Assembly (NCBI GenBank): GCA_026225945.1
Contig: JAMJFZ010002307.1
Span: 5,307,001 to 5,371,000, forward strand
Source of the DNA: Cricetomys ansorgei
Lineage: Eukaryota; Chordata; Mammalia; Rodentia; Nesomyidae
Reading direction: 5' to 3'
DNA length: 64,000 bases
Of the stretch, positions 25,915-37,219 are shown in pieces. The stretch's first letter is position 1. Every line of letters starts with the position of its first letter. Below the pieces are notes generated by a model. It ran no database searches. It saw nothing but the letters and a program-made list of their open reading frames with translations, and was not told the DNA's origin. The position numbers were made by a program, and so were the translations under genes.

Positions 25915-26060
25915 GTTTTGGTTTGTTGAGATAGGTCTCAAACTGTAGCCAAGGTTAGCCTGAAATTCACTCTGCAGCCCACGCTGGCTGCATCCGTCAG
26001 TGATCCCCTTAGGTTAGCCTCCCAAGTTCTGGGATGACTCATGTTCAGCTCTGAAAGTTC
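25915..26060 (-). repeat. B1-like SINE
   Basis: gttgagataggtctcaaact, gcctgaaattcactctgcag and gcctcccaagttctgggatg; an old B1-type copy. Confidence 0.65.
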
Positions 26061-26402
26061 TTAAGTGGACGATATTAGCATGAGAGCATAGCATGATGAC
26101 ACATGTGTATGAAGATGCCACGGTGGAACCCATCACGCTGCAGGTTATCCTGGGAACTCAGTGAAGAGAAAAAGAATAGATAAGCATGCCTATCTGGAGG
26201 AAGACATTGTGTAAAACATTTTAAATTTTAAATCAGTGTTTTTATTTTAAATTAGAAATGGTAGATAAGTTTATTTAAATAAATGGATTTGGTTCCTAAA
26301 AATGCAACATTTTAGGGAAAATATTTAGGAAACATGAAAATCAAGTGTATTAGAAAAAATATACTATAGAGTGAGTAAGCTCACTGTATTTTTATAATCC
26401 AA

Positions 26403-26690
26403 TGTGTGTGTGTGTGTGTGTGTGTTTGTCCACATGTGTGCAGGTGCAGAGACCAGAAGACGGCAGTTATGTCTCCCCCTCACACTCTTCCTGTTCCCTG
26501 AGACAGACTCTCTCCTTGAACCCGAAGCTCATTGCTTTGGCAGGCTGCCAGGCTGCTTGTCTTGGCTGCTTCTCTCGTCTCCCATTGTTGAGGCTCTAGG
26601 CACGTATGGCCACGCCCAGATGCTCTTTGCTGTTGTTTTTGTTAGTTTTCCGTGGGTGCTGGAGATTGGATGTTAATTTCCTGGTTAGGA
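26403..26690 (-). repeat. (GT)n and B4 SINE
   Basis: About 12 gt units, then reverse-complement B4 sequence: tgcagagaccagaagacgg, ctgagacagactctctcctt, cacgtatggccacgcccag. Confidence 0.7.
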
Positions 26691-27954
26691 TTTCCTTCTA
26701 GATGCCCCAAGTCAGGATTTAACTCAGCCCTGTTGAAATCTACAGCACTAGCTTTAGCTGTGTATGCGGCCCTGCCTTCCCCCTCCGACGAATACACCAT
26801 AAAATGATGACAGTTTAGCGAAGTCTCTCCCGTTGCAGTGGAATGAGATCTGGGAAAGCTCATTGAATTTTCATGTAGAAATAAATGAAAACTTTATCAA
26901 CATGACCCAAGGGAGCCTGGTGGGGAAACGGAGGCTGTAATGAGTCCACAGTGTTCCTGGTGACCAGTTTAGTAATATAAAACAAAGACCTGGGACATTC
27001 ATTTCATCTCCTGACCATATCTAAAGATGTCTGCTAATGAAATGATTGGACCAGTGCTCAAGGTCATGTAGCAGCAGGAGAGACACTGTGTGGACTGGGT
27101 TAATGAAGGTATCTCTCAAAGGGGGTCTTGAAGAGGTCTTGGTTTGGTGATTTCTATAAAATTATCCAAATTTTATTGTCCATATTAAAGAGAGAATAGG
27201 CTTGATAACCACCCTCCATGACTGACAGAATTGGTAACAAACAATTCAAAGATTCAAAGATTTGTTGTTGTTGTCAGTAGAACTTATAATCCTTCTGTCT
27301 CAACCACCAAAGGGCTAGGACGGCAGGTGTGTGCACCATCATTGTTCAAAGGTATGCGAAGAGTGACAGGAAACATCAGCGTTGAGGACCTGGTTAAACT
27401 GTGATTTAAATGGTGATTGCAGTTGACTAGCATGCTGGTAACATGAAACAGAAAGGGACTCATCACATACCCTGAAGCTATCAAGGCGGATTGCATAATT
27501 TTGATAAAATTACCCTATTTTGGCTAGAAAGCATGAGAATCCTCAGCGATATAGGGCAGGGGAACCCCGGAAAGTAATAAGTGAACATTGACAGTTTTCT
27601 CAACAGACATCGGAGGAACTTTTCAGAATCCCTCCGGAATTTTTCTTTGTCGTTTAGAATCCTGGGTTTGTCTTTTTCTGACTGCCTTCCAAAAGAACCT
27701 ATTATTTCACTTGAGCCCCAGACAAAGAAAGGGAATTTTCAGTCATAGGTGAAAAGTTCCCTAACACATATGACCCTATACTTTTCTGAATAGTTTAGCT
27801 TTGCCCTGCCCCTGACCACAGCTCTTGAGAAACTGTGAGTCTGTGATAGTCTAGCTTGAGCTCTAGAAAGCCGGAACAAACTGCATCTGCCCTCCTAATG
27901 AACTTGATTTGGCTGCTACTGTTTTTGACAAAAAACATTTGAAGCATATGCCAA

Positions 27955-28370
27955 TGTTTTGTGCATGTCTGTCTATACACGTCTGTGTAAATGTACATGT
28001 GTGTGGAGGTCAGAGGTCAACCTCAGGTACAGTTCTTTGGGTGCTGTACACCTTGGTATGTGCCTTGGTGGGGGGGGGGGTGTAAGTAAATACATGTATC
28101 CTCATGTGAAAACTAGAATAGAACATCCAGAGCCTTCATCTATTGCCTTTTGCCTCGTTGCCTTGAGACACAGTCTCTTGCTCAACCCAAAGCTCACCAT
28201 TTTTCTGGCTAAGCTAGCCTGGTTATCAAGCTTTCAAGATCCAATGGTATGTAACTCCAATGCTAGAGGTACAGGTGGATTCAGCCATGCTCCGCTTTCT
28301 ATGTGAGTGCTAGGGATTTGAACTCAGGAGCTCATGCCTGTACAGGCCTGCACAGGACATGTACTGATAC
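27955..28370 (-). repeat. B4 SINE
   Basis: gtgtggaggtcagaggtcaac, ccttgagacacagtctcttg, agtgctagggatttgaactca. Includes a run of 12 G at 28070-28081. Confidence 0.8.
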
Positions 28371-28409
28371 CCTGAAGGTGAGATTGCATGGGGAATGTTC
28401 TATGGCAGA

Positions 28410-28600
28410 GGATTAGTTACTTTTCCTATTCCTGTGATCAAATATCTGATGTGAAGCAATTTAAAAGGGGGTTTACAGTTTGAAAGGGTAGCCATCCTGG
28501 TGGGGAAACCTTCATGGCAGGAGTACAAGGTCACGGGGATGGCCAGGAAGCACAGGGGGACACAAACTCCTATTTCTCATTGTTCCTTTCTATTGGGTTA
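28410..28600 (+). repeat. Rodent interspersed repeat, unassigned family (partial)
   Basis: ttagttacttttcctattcc, gaagcaatttaaaaggggg and gtagccatcctggtggggaaa: the 5' half of the recurrent repeat. Confidence 0.55.
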
Positions 28601-28644
28601 GAAGACCTTAAAGAAATACTCTGAGAAGGTGGGTGTTCCCTCCA

Positions 28645-28708
28645 AACACACACATACACACACACACACAGAATGGGGAGAGAGGGAGAGGGAGCGGGAA
28701 AGAGAGGT
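28645..28708. repeat. (CA)n plus GA-rich tract
   Basis: acacacaca run followed by gagagggagaggg. Confidence 0.9.
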
Positions 28709-29217
28709 GTTTCTGTTGTTATGGGTAGCACACCAGAGAGGACCACTCAGACAGTCTTTATTCCAGCCAGCTAGGATTATACCTAGTGTTTGTGGACCTA
28801 GGTGTGGTCCTGCGTGTCCAGAGCACAAGGTTTTAAAGGCAGAAACCAGGGTTGGGTGTCTTGCTTGGCAGCCGCAGGGGACTTCAGTGTGAAGCAAGCA
28901 GTTTTAACATGAGCTAAGATAAGTTAGCTGGGACGTCCTGGCCTTGAGTTCCTAGAATAGAGTTAGGTAATTTTCCATGGGATTCTTTATCAAGGAGATC
29001 AAGTTCTAGTTAAACCAGAAATGGCCTAAGCAAGATGGAGGAGCCTCTGTGCTGTGTTGCCTGGTCACACCATGGAGATTCTAAATCCAGTCCAGTCGAT
29101 AGTGCTAGGTGATAGGGTTGGTTGCATCTGATTGGTTTTATATGTAAATATTTATGGGACACTTCCAATTTTTAAACTCTTCCCAGAGGTCCTTTCAACA
29201 GGGCGGAAGTGAAACTG

Positions 29218-29635
29218 TATTAGCCACTTCTCTATTGCTGTGATAAAACACTGACCAAAATGAACTTGTCAAGAAAAGGGTTTGTTTCAGTTCAGAACTC
29301 TCGGGTCACGCCATCACTGATGGGAGTCAGGTCAGGCACTCAGGCAAGGAACCTGGAGGCAGGAGCTGAAGCAGAGACAACAGGAGAATGTTGCTCACTG
29401 GCTTGATCCCCATGGCTTGCTCAGCCTGATTTCTTATAGCACCTAGGACCACCAGCTCAGGGGTGGCACCACCCACAACAGGCTGGGTCTTCCTGCACCA
29501 ATCATCGATCAAGAAAATACCTCCATGGGCTTGCCTACAGTCTAATCTTTTGGATCCATCTTCTCAATTGAGGTTTCTTCCTCTCAGATGACTCTAGCTT
29601 GCATCCACTTGACATAAAACTAGCCTGCCCAAGGG
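29218..29635 (+). repeat. Rodent interspersed repeat, unassigned family (long copy)
   Basis: Nearly complete copy: ctctattgctgtgataaaac, gaacctggaggcaggagctg, cccatggcttgctcagcctg, ggtggcaccacccacaaca, ctcagatgactctagcttgc and cttgacataaaactagcc. Confidence 0.75.
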
Positions 29636-30687
29636 ACTAAAATATATGCATCGTAAGTATGAGTGCTGGAAGACCGCATTATGAAAAGGGGAGAGAAGGA
29701 GACTGCAAGGCAGGATGGAGTAAACAGAGGTAGCACTGTGGGAAATTTAGCGGCTGCCCAAATTAAGTGACTGGAAAGTTACCAGGGGAACTCCTGGGAC
29801 GCCTTCCTAGAAATAAGGGTGTTCAGGAGTCGACTTCATTCCATTTGATGCTTTTCAGAGAGTTGGGCAAGTGTGGGAGCATTATTCCTAAAAAGAACAT
29901 CTGATGCTTCATTCCTTGGTTGTTTAATAGATAAAATAGTTACATGTGAGACGACCAGGCTTGCTTTCTTTTCCTCAGTGCAGATATTTAATTAGCGGGC
30001 AATTGATCCTGGTCCTTTTAGTTTAAGGTGCCTAATCGTGAAACCGGATTAACAGTTTAGCAAACTACCGTGTTACTGACTAATTCAATGGTATTTATAG
30101 CTGAAGACAAAATGGACGTCTTAATTCATGTGACCCTCTAATGGAACAAATACCAAGCTAGAGGTCAGAATCTTTGACCTGGCCCTTTGCACAGTGCTGG
30201 GTAGCTGCTTGCTTGGCAATAAATACTTGTCGAATATCCTTAGTTGAATTTTGCTTGATGTTTGTAGTTCTTGATATGGGGGGATGGGGCGAAGGAACGC
30301 CGTTGCGACCTTTTTGGCGGCAAGGTCTCTTCCAGAAATAAGCAAAGAACAGGAGATCCGTGACAGGCGCCCCCTCTGCTGCCAGCCCTGCTCTCCTGCC
30401 ACACCTCAGTGACTGTTTTGTTGTGTGTTGGGGTGGTTTCCACAAACAGCTTTGTTTGGAAACATCAACAGAGGCTTCCAGTTTGAGACAAAATAACAGA
30501 CAGGAAACCCGGAGCTCTCTGAATCACTAAAGAAATGATTTTTAACTGATCCCACATAGATTTACAAGCCAACACACACAGCTCTGACACAAAACTCTCA
30601 TGACTCATTGAGCATAAATGAATTCTAATATGCATCTAATCTGCTTGTGTTGTTGGGTGTTCTTGGGCCTGTGAGAATATCCTATCT

Positions 30688-30690
<3 letters not shown>

Positions 30691-30740
<50 letters not shown>
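30691..30740. repeat. (AT)n microsatellite
   Basis: About 25 uninterrupted at units. Confidence 0.97.
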
Positions 30741-30742
<2 letters not shown>

Positions 30743-30801
30743 TACATGAGGATCCTGTGGATAGATGACATGACACAGTAAGGAAAATGGGAGAGGGGAC
30801 A

Positions 30802-31135
30802 TGTATAGTAGTACACTGTTGTGGCAGCTCAGCAAACAGAACAAGGAGGCATTTTCATACGCAGAAGCCCTGCCAGACATCAGCAGAGGGAACCACTGTC
30901 CTTGCCAGTGCCATAGTCAATCAGTGGAACCCCGAACGTCTCAGCTCAGGTGTTTTTATTAATTCAGAACTCCTTAGGTGTTCTACTGATAGCATATATG
31001 CAGATCATTACCAATTAACATTCCCCACATAAACCCAAGCACCTGCAGACAATACAAAACTCCAAGACCTAGGATAGCCTCTCCCTCACCCAACAGTGTA
31101 TAAAACAATTTCAAACATAACTAAAAAGAAACTTG
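30802..31135 (-). mobile_element. Solo LTR of small ERVK-like family, antisense
   Basis: 334-bp LTR. On the + strand it starts tgtatagtagtacactgtt and carries ccctgccagacatcagcag, a TTTATT (AATAAA on the minus strand) in gtttttattaattcagaac, and ends in ataactaaaaagaaacttgg. No interior flanks it. I could not see a clear target duplication. Confidence 0.8.
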
Positions 31136-31441
31136 GATGCTGTAGGAGCTTCAGTCAAGATAAGGAGACAAATTCAGGTTGTGTTTGACGGAGCTGTGGC
31201 ATGTGAAAGGTGGAGGGGGCACTGAATATCTGCATAGGTAATGGGGGGGCACAAGAACAAGCAGGAAGTTCATGGTGGTGGTGGGTTCTGGGTACCTTGG
31301 TGAAGATCTGCATCACGGGGAACACAGTGGGAGTTTAGTCTGAGAATGAGTGCCTTGCACCAGACTCCATTTTGGAAGAATTGGGATTGGATGACTGTAT
31401 ACCATGGAGATGAACTAGAGGCTAATTATTTGTAATCAGTA

Positions 31442-31445
<4 letters not shown>

Positions 31446-31482
<37 letters not shown>
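31446..31482. repeat. (GT)n microsatellite
   Basis: About 18 units. Confidence 0.95.
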
Positions 31483-31485
<3 letters not shown>

Positions 31486-32284
31486 CTTAATTACACTGAG
31501 GGGAAGAATTCAAGAGCCTCTGTAGCAGCAGATGTTGGGGTGATTCAGCAGATGTTGGGGTGATTTGAAGAGAGAACCACGCAAAAGCCAAGTCAAGACT
31601 TCTAGCTTATGATGCCAAGGCACTGTTGCTCCAAATAAATTAAACAGTGAAGTGGCTGTTGGCCACTTCATGCCAGATAAGACTCCTCAGTCCTCAGAGT
31701 TTATGGAGTGGGTACCAGTGTTACAAATGAGACATTCAAGGAACTGTGGTTCAATAGAGTAGAAGGGAACACTGAAGGTGGGACTCCGTTGCAGACTGAT
31801 GGGGTTTAGGGGTGACACTCACTAACAGGAAGTGTATCTCTCGATTCATCTGAAGAAGCTGTTAATGTTATTTCCGACAAAGGATTTGTGAGCTCAGGGA
31901 CTGGCAATGATGAGTGAGTCCGTCAAAAACTTGCTGCCACTTTTGAAACGTTATATGCTCTTTATGTTTCCTTACACCACGGAGAAAATAAAAGCTCCAG
32001 TGATTTTGATGACTTTTGAAATGTGGCCACACACCCTGGCATGGTATAAGGAACAGCCTCTGTCACTGCTTGGACATTCGGGAGACAGAAATGATGTCAG
32101 CAATAAATAATTAACTGGGCGTTGACTATGAGATGTTCAGTAAGTCTTCTGAATGGCCACATGGAATCATACCATATAGGGCTGTATCCTGGGCTAACAG
32201 ATTATATGCAAATTTTCAAAATTTCCAAGTGATACTTTTTATAGTGGTTTCAGCAACAAATTTTAATGGATGAAAATATCCAGT

Positions 32285-32540
32285 TTATGATGGGCATGTA
32301 AGCAAGAGGTCCTGAGTTCAATCCCCAGCAGCCACATAAACATTTGTTGCCTGTAATTCCAGTACTGGGAGACAGGAGGATCCCTATGGCTGTCTGGCCA
32401 GGCAGCATAGCCAAATCTGCAAGCTTCATGTTCAGTGAGAGACTCTGTTTTTAAAAGATCAGGTGAAGGGTGATTGAGGAAGACACACACCTCTGGCCTA
32501 CACACACACAGACACACACACACACACACACACACATGAG
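32285..32540 (+). repeat. B4 SINE with CA tail
   Basis: gaggtcctgagttcaatccc, cctgtaattccagtactggg, tgttcagtgagagactctg, gtgattgaggaagacacac and cctctggcctacacacac, then a (CA)n run. Confidence 0.88.
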
Positions 32541-32684
32541 TACTCAGTATATAAATAGTCACATCTTCAATTTCCAAAGTTTGCATGCTCTGTAGAAAAA
32601 TCTGATTTTCCTTTTTCAAATCACAATTATGTTAGTATAGAGAGGAGTACAAACCTTAGCATTAACATTTTGGGGAAATAGTTC

Positions 32685-32850
32685 TTTTTTTTTTTTTTAG
32701 GTTTTCAAGACAGAGTTTCTCTGTTGTAACTCTGGCTGTCCTGGAACTCACTCTGTAGACCAGGCTGGCCTTGAACTCACAGAGATCTGCCTGCCTCTGC
32801 CTCCTGAGTGCTGGGATTAAGGACATGTGCCCCCAACCCCTGGCTGGGAA
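32685..32850 (-). repeat. B1 SINE
   Basis: Poly-T, agacagagtttctctgttg, gtagaccaggctggccttg, tgctgggattaaggacatg. Confidence 0.95.
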
Positions 32851-33136
32851 ATTGTTCTTACATAATTGCAAAACTGTTAAATATTTTTGAGTACAGAATA
32901 CTGCAGATATTCTACAGTCAGTACTTAACATTTCCCTAGAGAAAGTTAGAGGTAATTACAAAAAAAAAATGAATTCAGTGACTAAATATCTGTAATAAGA
33001 TGCATTTTCCTTGAAATAAATGAACTGATTACTAGATATTTTTCATCACAAAAATGTTTCCATATTCAAAGGAGGACTCTTGTCCAATAACTGAAAAAGT
33101 AACTGCATGCTAGTTTACCTCCTGGAAGGAACTGAG

Positions 33137-33163
33137 GTTTTTTTTTTTTTTTTTTTTTTTTTT
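33137..33163. repeat. Poly-T tract
   Basis: Uninterrupted T run of about 27; no recognisable SINE body is attached. Confidence 0.9.
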
Positions 33164-33315
33164 GACTCAACTGTCTCTCGATTTTGCCTGGCCAGTGGGT
33201 ACCCATGTTTGTTAGGGATTTTCTTCTGGGAAATTGTTCATCGTCCGTTGAAGAAAGGAAGCAGTTGGGTCAGAGACACAGTTATAGGCATCTGAGGAGT
33301 ATTGGTGAGGGTTGG

Positions 33316-33550
33316 GGCTTAATTGGTGCATTGCTTCCAATATAATTAGGTCCTTGAACAGGGCAATGTAATTAAGTACGTCGAGGAGGGCATAATTAGA
33401 AGGGTGGGTGATAGTGTAATTACGTTCATAAGAGGGGGGCTATAATTAGATGTGAAGCAGGGGGTGTGTTTAGATACTCAGGTTGAGGGTATAATTAACA
33501 TATGTGCAAGAAATTAAATTATGAGTGTGGGTGAAGTATAATTAAGTGTG
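33316..33550. repeat. Minisatellite, 24-26 bp period, TAATTA core
   Basis: TAATTA or a close variant occurs at 33319 (ttaatt), 33343, 33369, 33393, 33417, 33443, 33469 (decayed, tttaga), 33492, about 33514 and 33539, a mean spacing of 24.4 bp. Between cores the units are G-rich (for example agatgtgaagcaggggg). About ten diverged tandem units. Confidence 0.85.
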
Positions 33551-34323
33551 GGCGTCCATCCCCAATGTTAGGTGAGGGGACAGCGAAATGGCTGGGCCAG
33601 GTGCAGGGAGGTGTGTGTTGATGTCCTTATGGTCAAAATCTTGAAATTTTCATCCAGAAAAGCAGGCATATGTTTTGACATAGTGACTAATAGCAGTTGG
33701 TGTGGTGGTGACAGCCTTTTGGGTCATTTAAAAGGGTTAGCAAAGCAAAACTTCTACTTGTCTTACATGATTTCAGCTCTGTGCTTAATGCTAGTAGTCA
33801 CTCTTTCTAATAGTCTCATTTGATGGCTACGTTTAATTTTTCTAGCTTTAATTCATAATTAGGTAAAGAAGTCTTGGTCTTTGTTACCATCATGGAGAAA
33901 AGAGGTTGGAGGGAAATAGTGGGTTGAACAAACAAATACCCCAACTCATTACCCCAACTAACAATAAAAACAAGAACCCTCCCCTCCAGTTATATCTCCT
34001 TTGTATTGTCAAGTGTGAAAATCAGCATCAGCTCTTAACTAAGAGAGTACCCCTGAAGTTACAAGTATAATGAAGCTAGCATGCCTTAACTAATACTTCT
34101 AAAGCAGTATTTGTTCCTAAATAGTTATGATATCATCCTTACAAAAGGACAACAAAGTAGAGGGTATGGATCATAGCTAGAAAGAACTAGAAAGTGATGC
34201 AGGAAGCTAGTAAAAGATTCAATGGTAGGTAGAAATTATCCAGTGTACTGAGGAACATGACATTGAAGCAGGAAAGTCCAGGGAGAACTGTAACAATCAG
34301 ATCTATCCTGTATTAAATGTAAA

Positions 34324-34490
34324 GCAATGGAGGCCAGCTGTGGCATCACACCTGCTATCCTAGCAACTTGGAAGGCTGATGCAGGAGGATCAGGAGTTCA
34401 AGGCCAGCCTCATCTATACCATGAGTTGAAGGCCAGCCTGGGCTACATAGTGGACTCTGTCTTAGAAAGCAAAATCAAGCCAAAAGAAAG
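34324..34490 (+). repeat. B1-type SINE (old)
   Basis: ggccagctgtggcatcacac, tcctagcaacttggaaggctg, gagttcaaggccagcctcat, and a second ggccagcctgggctacatag; the central segment appears partly duplicated. Confidence 0.8.
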
Positions 34491-34564
34491 CAAAGAAAAG
34501 CAAAACCAACATCGACAAGAGCAATGAAAACAACACAGAACAAACTCCATGTTTTTATTCTGTT

Positions 34565-34590
34565 TTTGTTGTTGTTGTTGTTGTTTTGGT
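34565..34590. repeat. (TTG)n microsatellite
   Basis: About seven ttg units. Confidence 0.85.
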
Positions 34591-34791
34591 TTGGTACTTT
34601 TGGTCCAATGATGAACAGTGACGTGCAAGCACTGTCCTAATAAACCCTTTCCTTCCCAGCTTGATTTTGGTCATGGTGTTTCATCACAGCAATGGTAACT
34701 CATTATAGACAATTGTTTTGTCTGAGAGGTGTAGGAACGCTGATCTCTTTGCACCAGCAATTGTGCTCACAGCATTGGCTCTGCTACTGGA

Positions 34792-34937
34792 CTGCTACCT
34801 TCGCCCTGCTCTCCTGTGAGGACAGCACAGGGAGAGGAGGAAGAAGAAAGGCGTGTCCCCAGGCTTAAGTCTTCAGGTTAAGTTAATTGATCTGTTCACA
34901 AGTCATTGTATTGACCAGGAGTAATTTCATAGTAGGT
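34792..34937 (+). repeat. Local duplication, copy A
   Basis: 146-bp segment from ctgctaccttcgccctgct to tttcatagtaggt. It is repeated in direct orientation 879 bp downstream as copy B, with scattered substitutions and small indels. I do not recognise it as a known repeat family. Confidence 0.85.
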
Positions 34938-35670
34938 GTTTTGAGTTTATTGCTGACCAAGTCTTGTAGCTTCCAAGGCTGGCAAGACTCCTCAACAAGT
35001 AAAGGAGCTTGTTGTGCAAACCTGGTGTCCAGAGTCTGATTCCTAGAACTTATCTCAAGGTGGTAGGAGAGCATGAACTGGAAAAGAGTTGACCTTTGAC
35101 CTCCACAACAGCACTGTGGCATTTGTGCCCACAGCACAAGCATAATAACACAGATGAAAAGTCTTTTAGTCTTCAAAAATACTTTTTTATCATTTCTGGT
35201 GCAAAACACCCAAGAGTCTAATTGTCATTCACATTCATTTATTAACTTAATGAAAATTATCTAACAGACGAGAAAGAAACCTCAGCCTCTTTTCTCAGTG
35301 CCTCAGAACTGCACATTTTAGCTTCAGCACTCTGCAAGGTCCCGTGACTTTGTTAAAGCCTGGCTTGCATCCTGCCAGCTATGAGCTGTAGAAACTGAGA
35401 ACTCACCTATCATTCACAGGCACATCCCCAGCTTTCCTAACACCTCCCAGGACACAACAGATACTTATCAGTGGTCGTTGAATGAGCATTAGAAGTTAGT
35501 TACCAGAGCTAGACAGAGGCCCAGGTAGTAGAGTGTGTGGGAGGTGACAGGGCTCGGGGCCTCTCATACATGGGACTCTGCCCAGCTTTATAAATCACCT
35601 TCATTTCAATGAGTGATAGGACTCTTCTTCAGCTTTGAAGATTAATTGATCTGTCTGCTGCATCAAAAGG

Positions 35671-35809
35671 CTGCTACCTTGGCCTGCTCTCCTGTGAGGA
35701 CAGCATAGGGAGGAAGAAGAAAAGTGTGTCCCCAGGTTAAGTTTTCAGGTTAAGTTAATGGATCTTCTTGCAAGTCATTGTATTGACCAAGAGTAATTTC
35801 ATAGTAGGT
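35671..35809 (+). repeat. Local duplication, copy B
   Basis: 139-bp counterpart of copy A, sharing gctctcctgtgaggacagca, agtcattgtattgacca and agtaatttcatagtaggt. It ends about 50 bp before the telomeric tract. Confidence 0.85.
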
Positions 35810-35814
35810 TTAGA

Positions 35815-36145
35815 CACTTCACCTCCGTTGGTGGCACTGTTTGGAGCCGGTTAGGAGGAACCCCTAACCCTTAACCCTAACCCCTAACCCTAAACCTAAC
35901 CCTAACCCTAACCCTAACCCTAACCTAATCACATCACTGGAGACTGCTGTGTGAGTGCATAGTCTCTCTCTACTTGTTGTTCTCTGTCTCTGCTCCATGC
36001 TGTGTTTGAGGATTCCTGCTCCTGAGGCCATGCCCTCCCACCATGATGGACTCTTATCCATCTGGAACCGTAACCCCAAATAAAATTTTTCTTCCGTAAG
36101 TTGCTTCTGGGCATAGTGTTTTATCACAGAAGAAGTTCTAAGATG
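35815..36145 (+). repeat. Rodent interspersed repeat, split by telomeric tract
   Basis: Left part tggtggcactgtttggagcc (to 35860) and right part from about 35930 with ggccatgccctcccaccatg, atggactcttatccatctgg, aaataaaatttttcttccg and agtgttttatcacagaag. Same unassigned family as elsewhere, interrupted by the CCCTAA repeats. Confidence 0.65.
35861..35927. repeat. Interstitial telomeric sequence (CCCTAA)n
   Basis: About 11 units of the vertebrate telomere repeat in CCCTAA orientation: a near-perfect array at the right (about 35893-35927) and variants with one extra or missing base at the left (cccctaa, cttaa, taaacc). Ordinary interspersed DNA continues on both sides. Confidence 0.95.
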
Positions 36146-36424
36146 GTCAGCCATCAATCTGCAGAACACATTGCTGACCACTCTGTTCAATGTCTGATTT
36201 GACAGAGAATGTCAAACATAAAGATGATAAGCCAGGACTCCATGAAACCTCACATTTTAAATCTCATAGTTTTTTATAAGTAAGTATAGTAGATGCACCC
36301 TAAAGGGACCAATGGGCTGAAACTATGATCTTGTTCAAAAAATCTATGTGAATCCTCTAAATTTTAATTACCACACACAAAGATGGACTGTGCACTATAG
36401 TGGTGTTTTAGCATTATGCTGATT

Positions 36425-36748
36425 GCCCTAGTTATTTTTTTCCTTGCTGTGAGAAAATACCCTGAAAAAGCAACTTAAGGGAGAAATAGTTTATTTTGGC
36501 ATACATTTCCAGAAGGAAACAGTCCATCATTGCAGAAACACATGGCAACACATTGGTAGAAGCAGGCACTAGCTGGTCACATTGAACCCATACTCACGAC
36601 TCAAGGCCTGCCTCCTGTGGCACACTTCCTCTAATGAGGCTCCACCTCTTAAAGGGTCCACAACCTCCCCAAAGTGCACCACCAGCTGGAGATCAAACTC
36701 ATGAATCTGCAGAGGGCATTTTCCATCCAAACCACACAATGATAATTT
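36425..36748 (+). repeat. Rodent interspersed repeat, unassigned family
   Basis: ccttgctgtgagaaaatacc, aagcaacttaagggagaaa, agtccatcattgcagaaac, tccacctcttaaagggtcc, ending gcattttccatccaaacc. Confidence 0.65.
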
Positions 36749-37010
36749 GCCCCATGAAAGAACTTAACTTTATGTATAATAATCATTTCATATAAATAAA
36801 TATATCGTAATCGTATATTTTTATAGAAATTCACAGTTTCCTGGTAATGTTCAATGACTGCCTCCTCCTTTAGCTATCATAGTCATTCTGGGAGGGCGAT
36901 TGGAGATTTATCGTACTTGCTTTCCTATGGGGCACTGAGAAGTTAAGGTGCCTGGGAAATAAGATTCTAAATCGATTAACCTCATCTCTGCTATCTAATC
37001 TGTCCTAATC

Positions 37011-37219
37011 CAGTGGTTCTCAACCTTCCTAACTCTGTGACCCTTTAATACAGTTCCTCATGCTGTTAATTTTTGTTACTGTTTCATAACTGTAATTTTG
37101 CTATTGTTATGAGTCACAGTGTAAATATTTGGTATGCGATTGGTCTTAGGCGACCCCTGTGAAAGGGTTGTTTGATTCTCAAAGGGGTTGCGACCCACCC
37201 CACAGGTTGAGAACCACTG
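37011..37219 (+). mobile_element. hAT-type DNA transposon (URR1-like), 209 bp, non-autonomous
   Basis: Terminal inverted repeats: left cagtggttctcaacct, right aggttgagaaccactg, exact complements over 16 bp. The interior shows gtgaccctttaatacagttc, taactgtaattttgctat and ggcgacccctgtgaaaggg. Flanked by perfect 8-bp target duplications, tcctaatc at 37003-37010 and 37220-37227, the size made by hAT transposases. It has no coding sequence and would have moved with an enzyme supplied from elsewhere. Confidence 0.92.

Noticed and set aside
33316..33550. Evenly spaced repeats as a CRISPR array
   Set aside because: Repeats are short, degenerate and in a rodent intron; only a 6-bp core is conserved. 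A minisatellite fits.
35861..35927. A true chromosome end
   Set aside because: Only about 67 bp of CCCTAA with interspersed-repeat DNA on both sides; interstitial.
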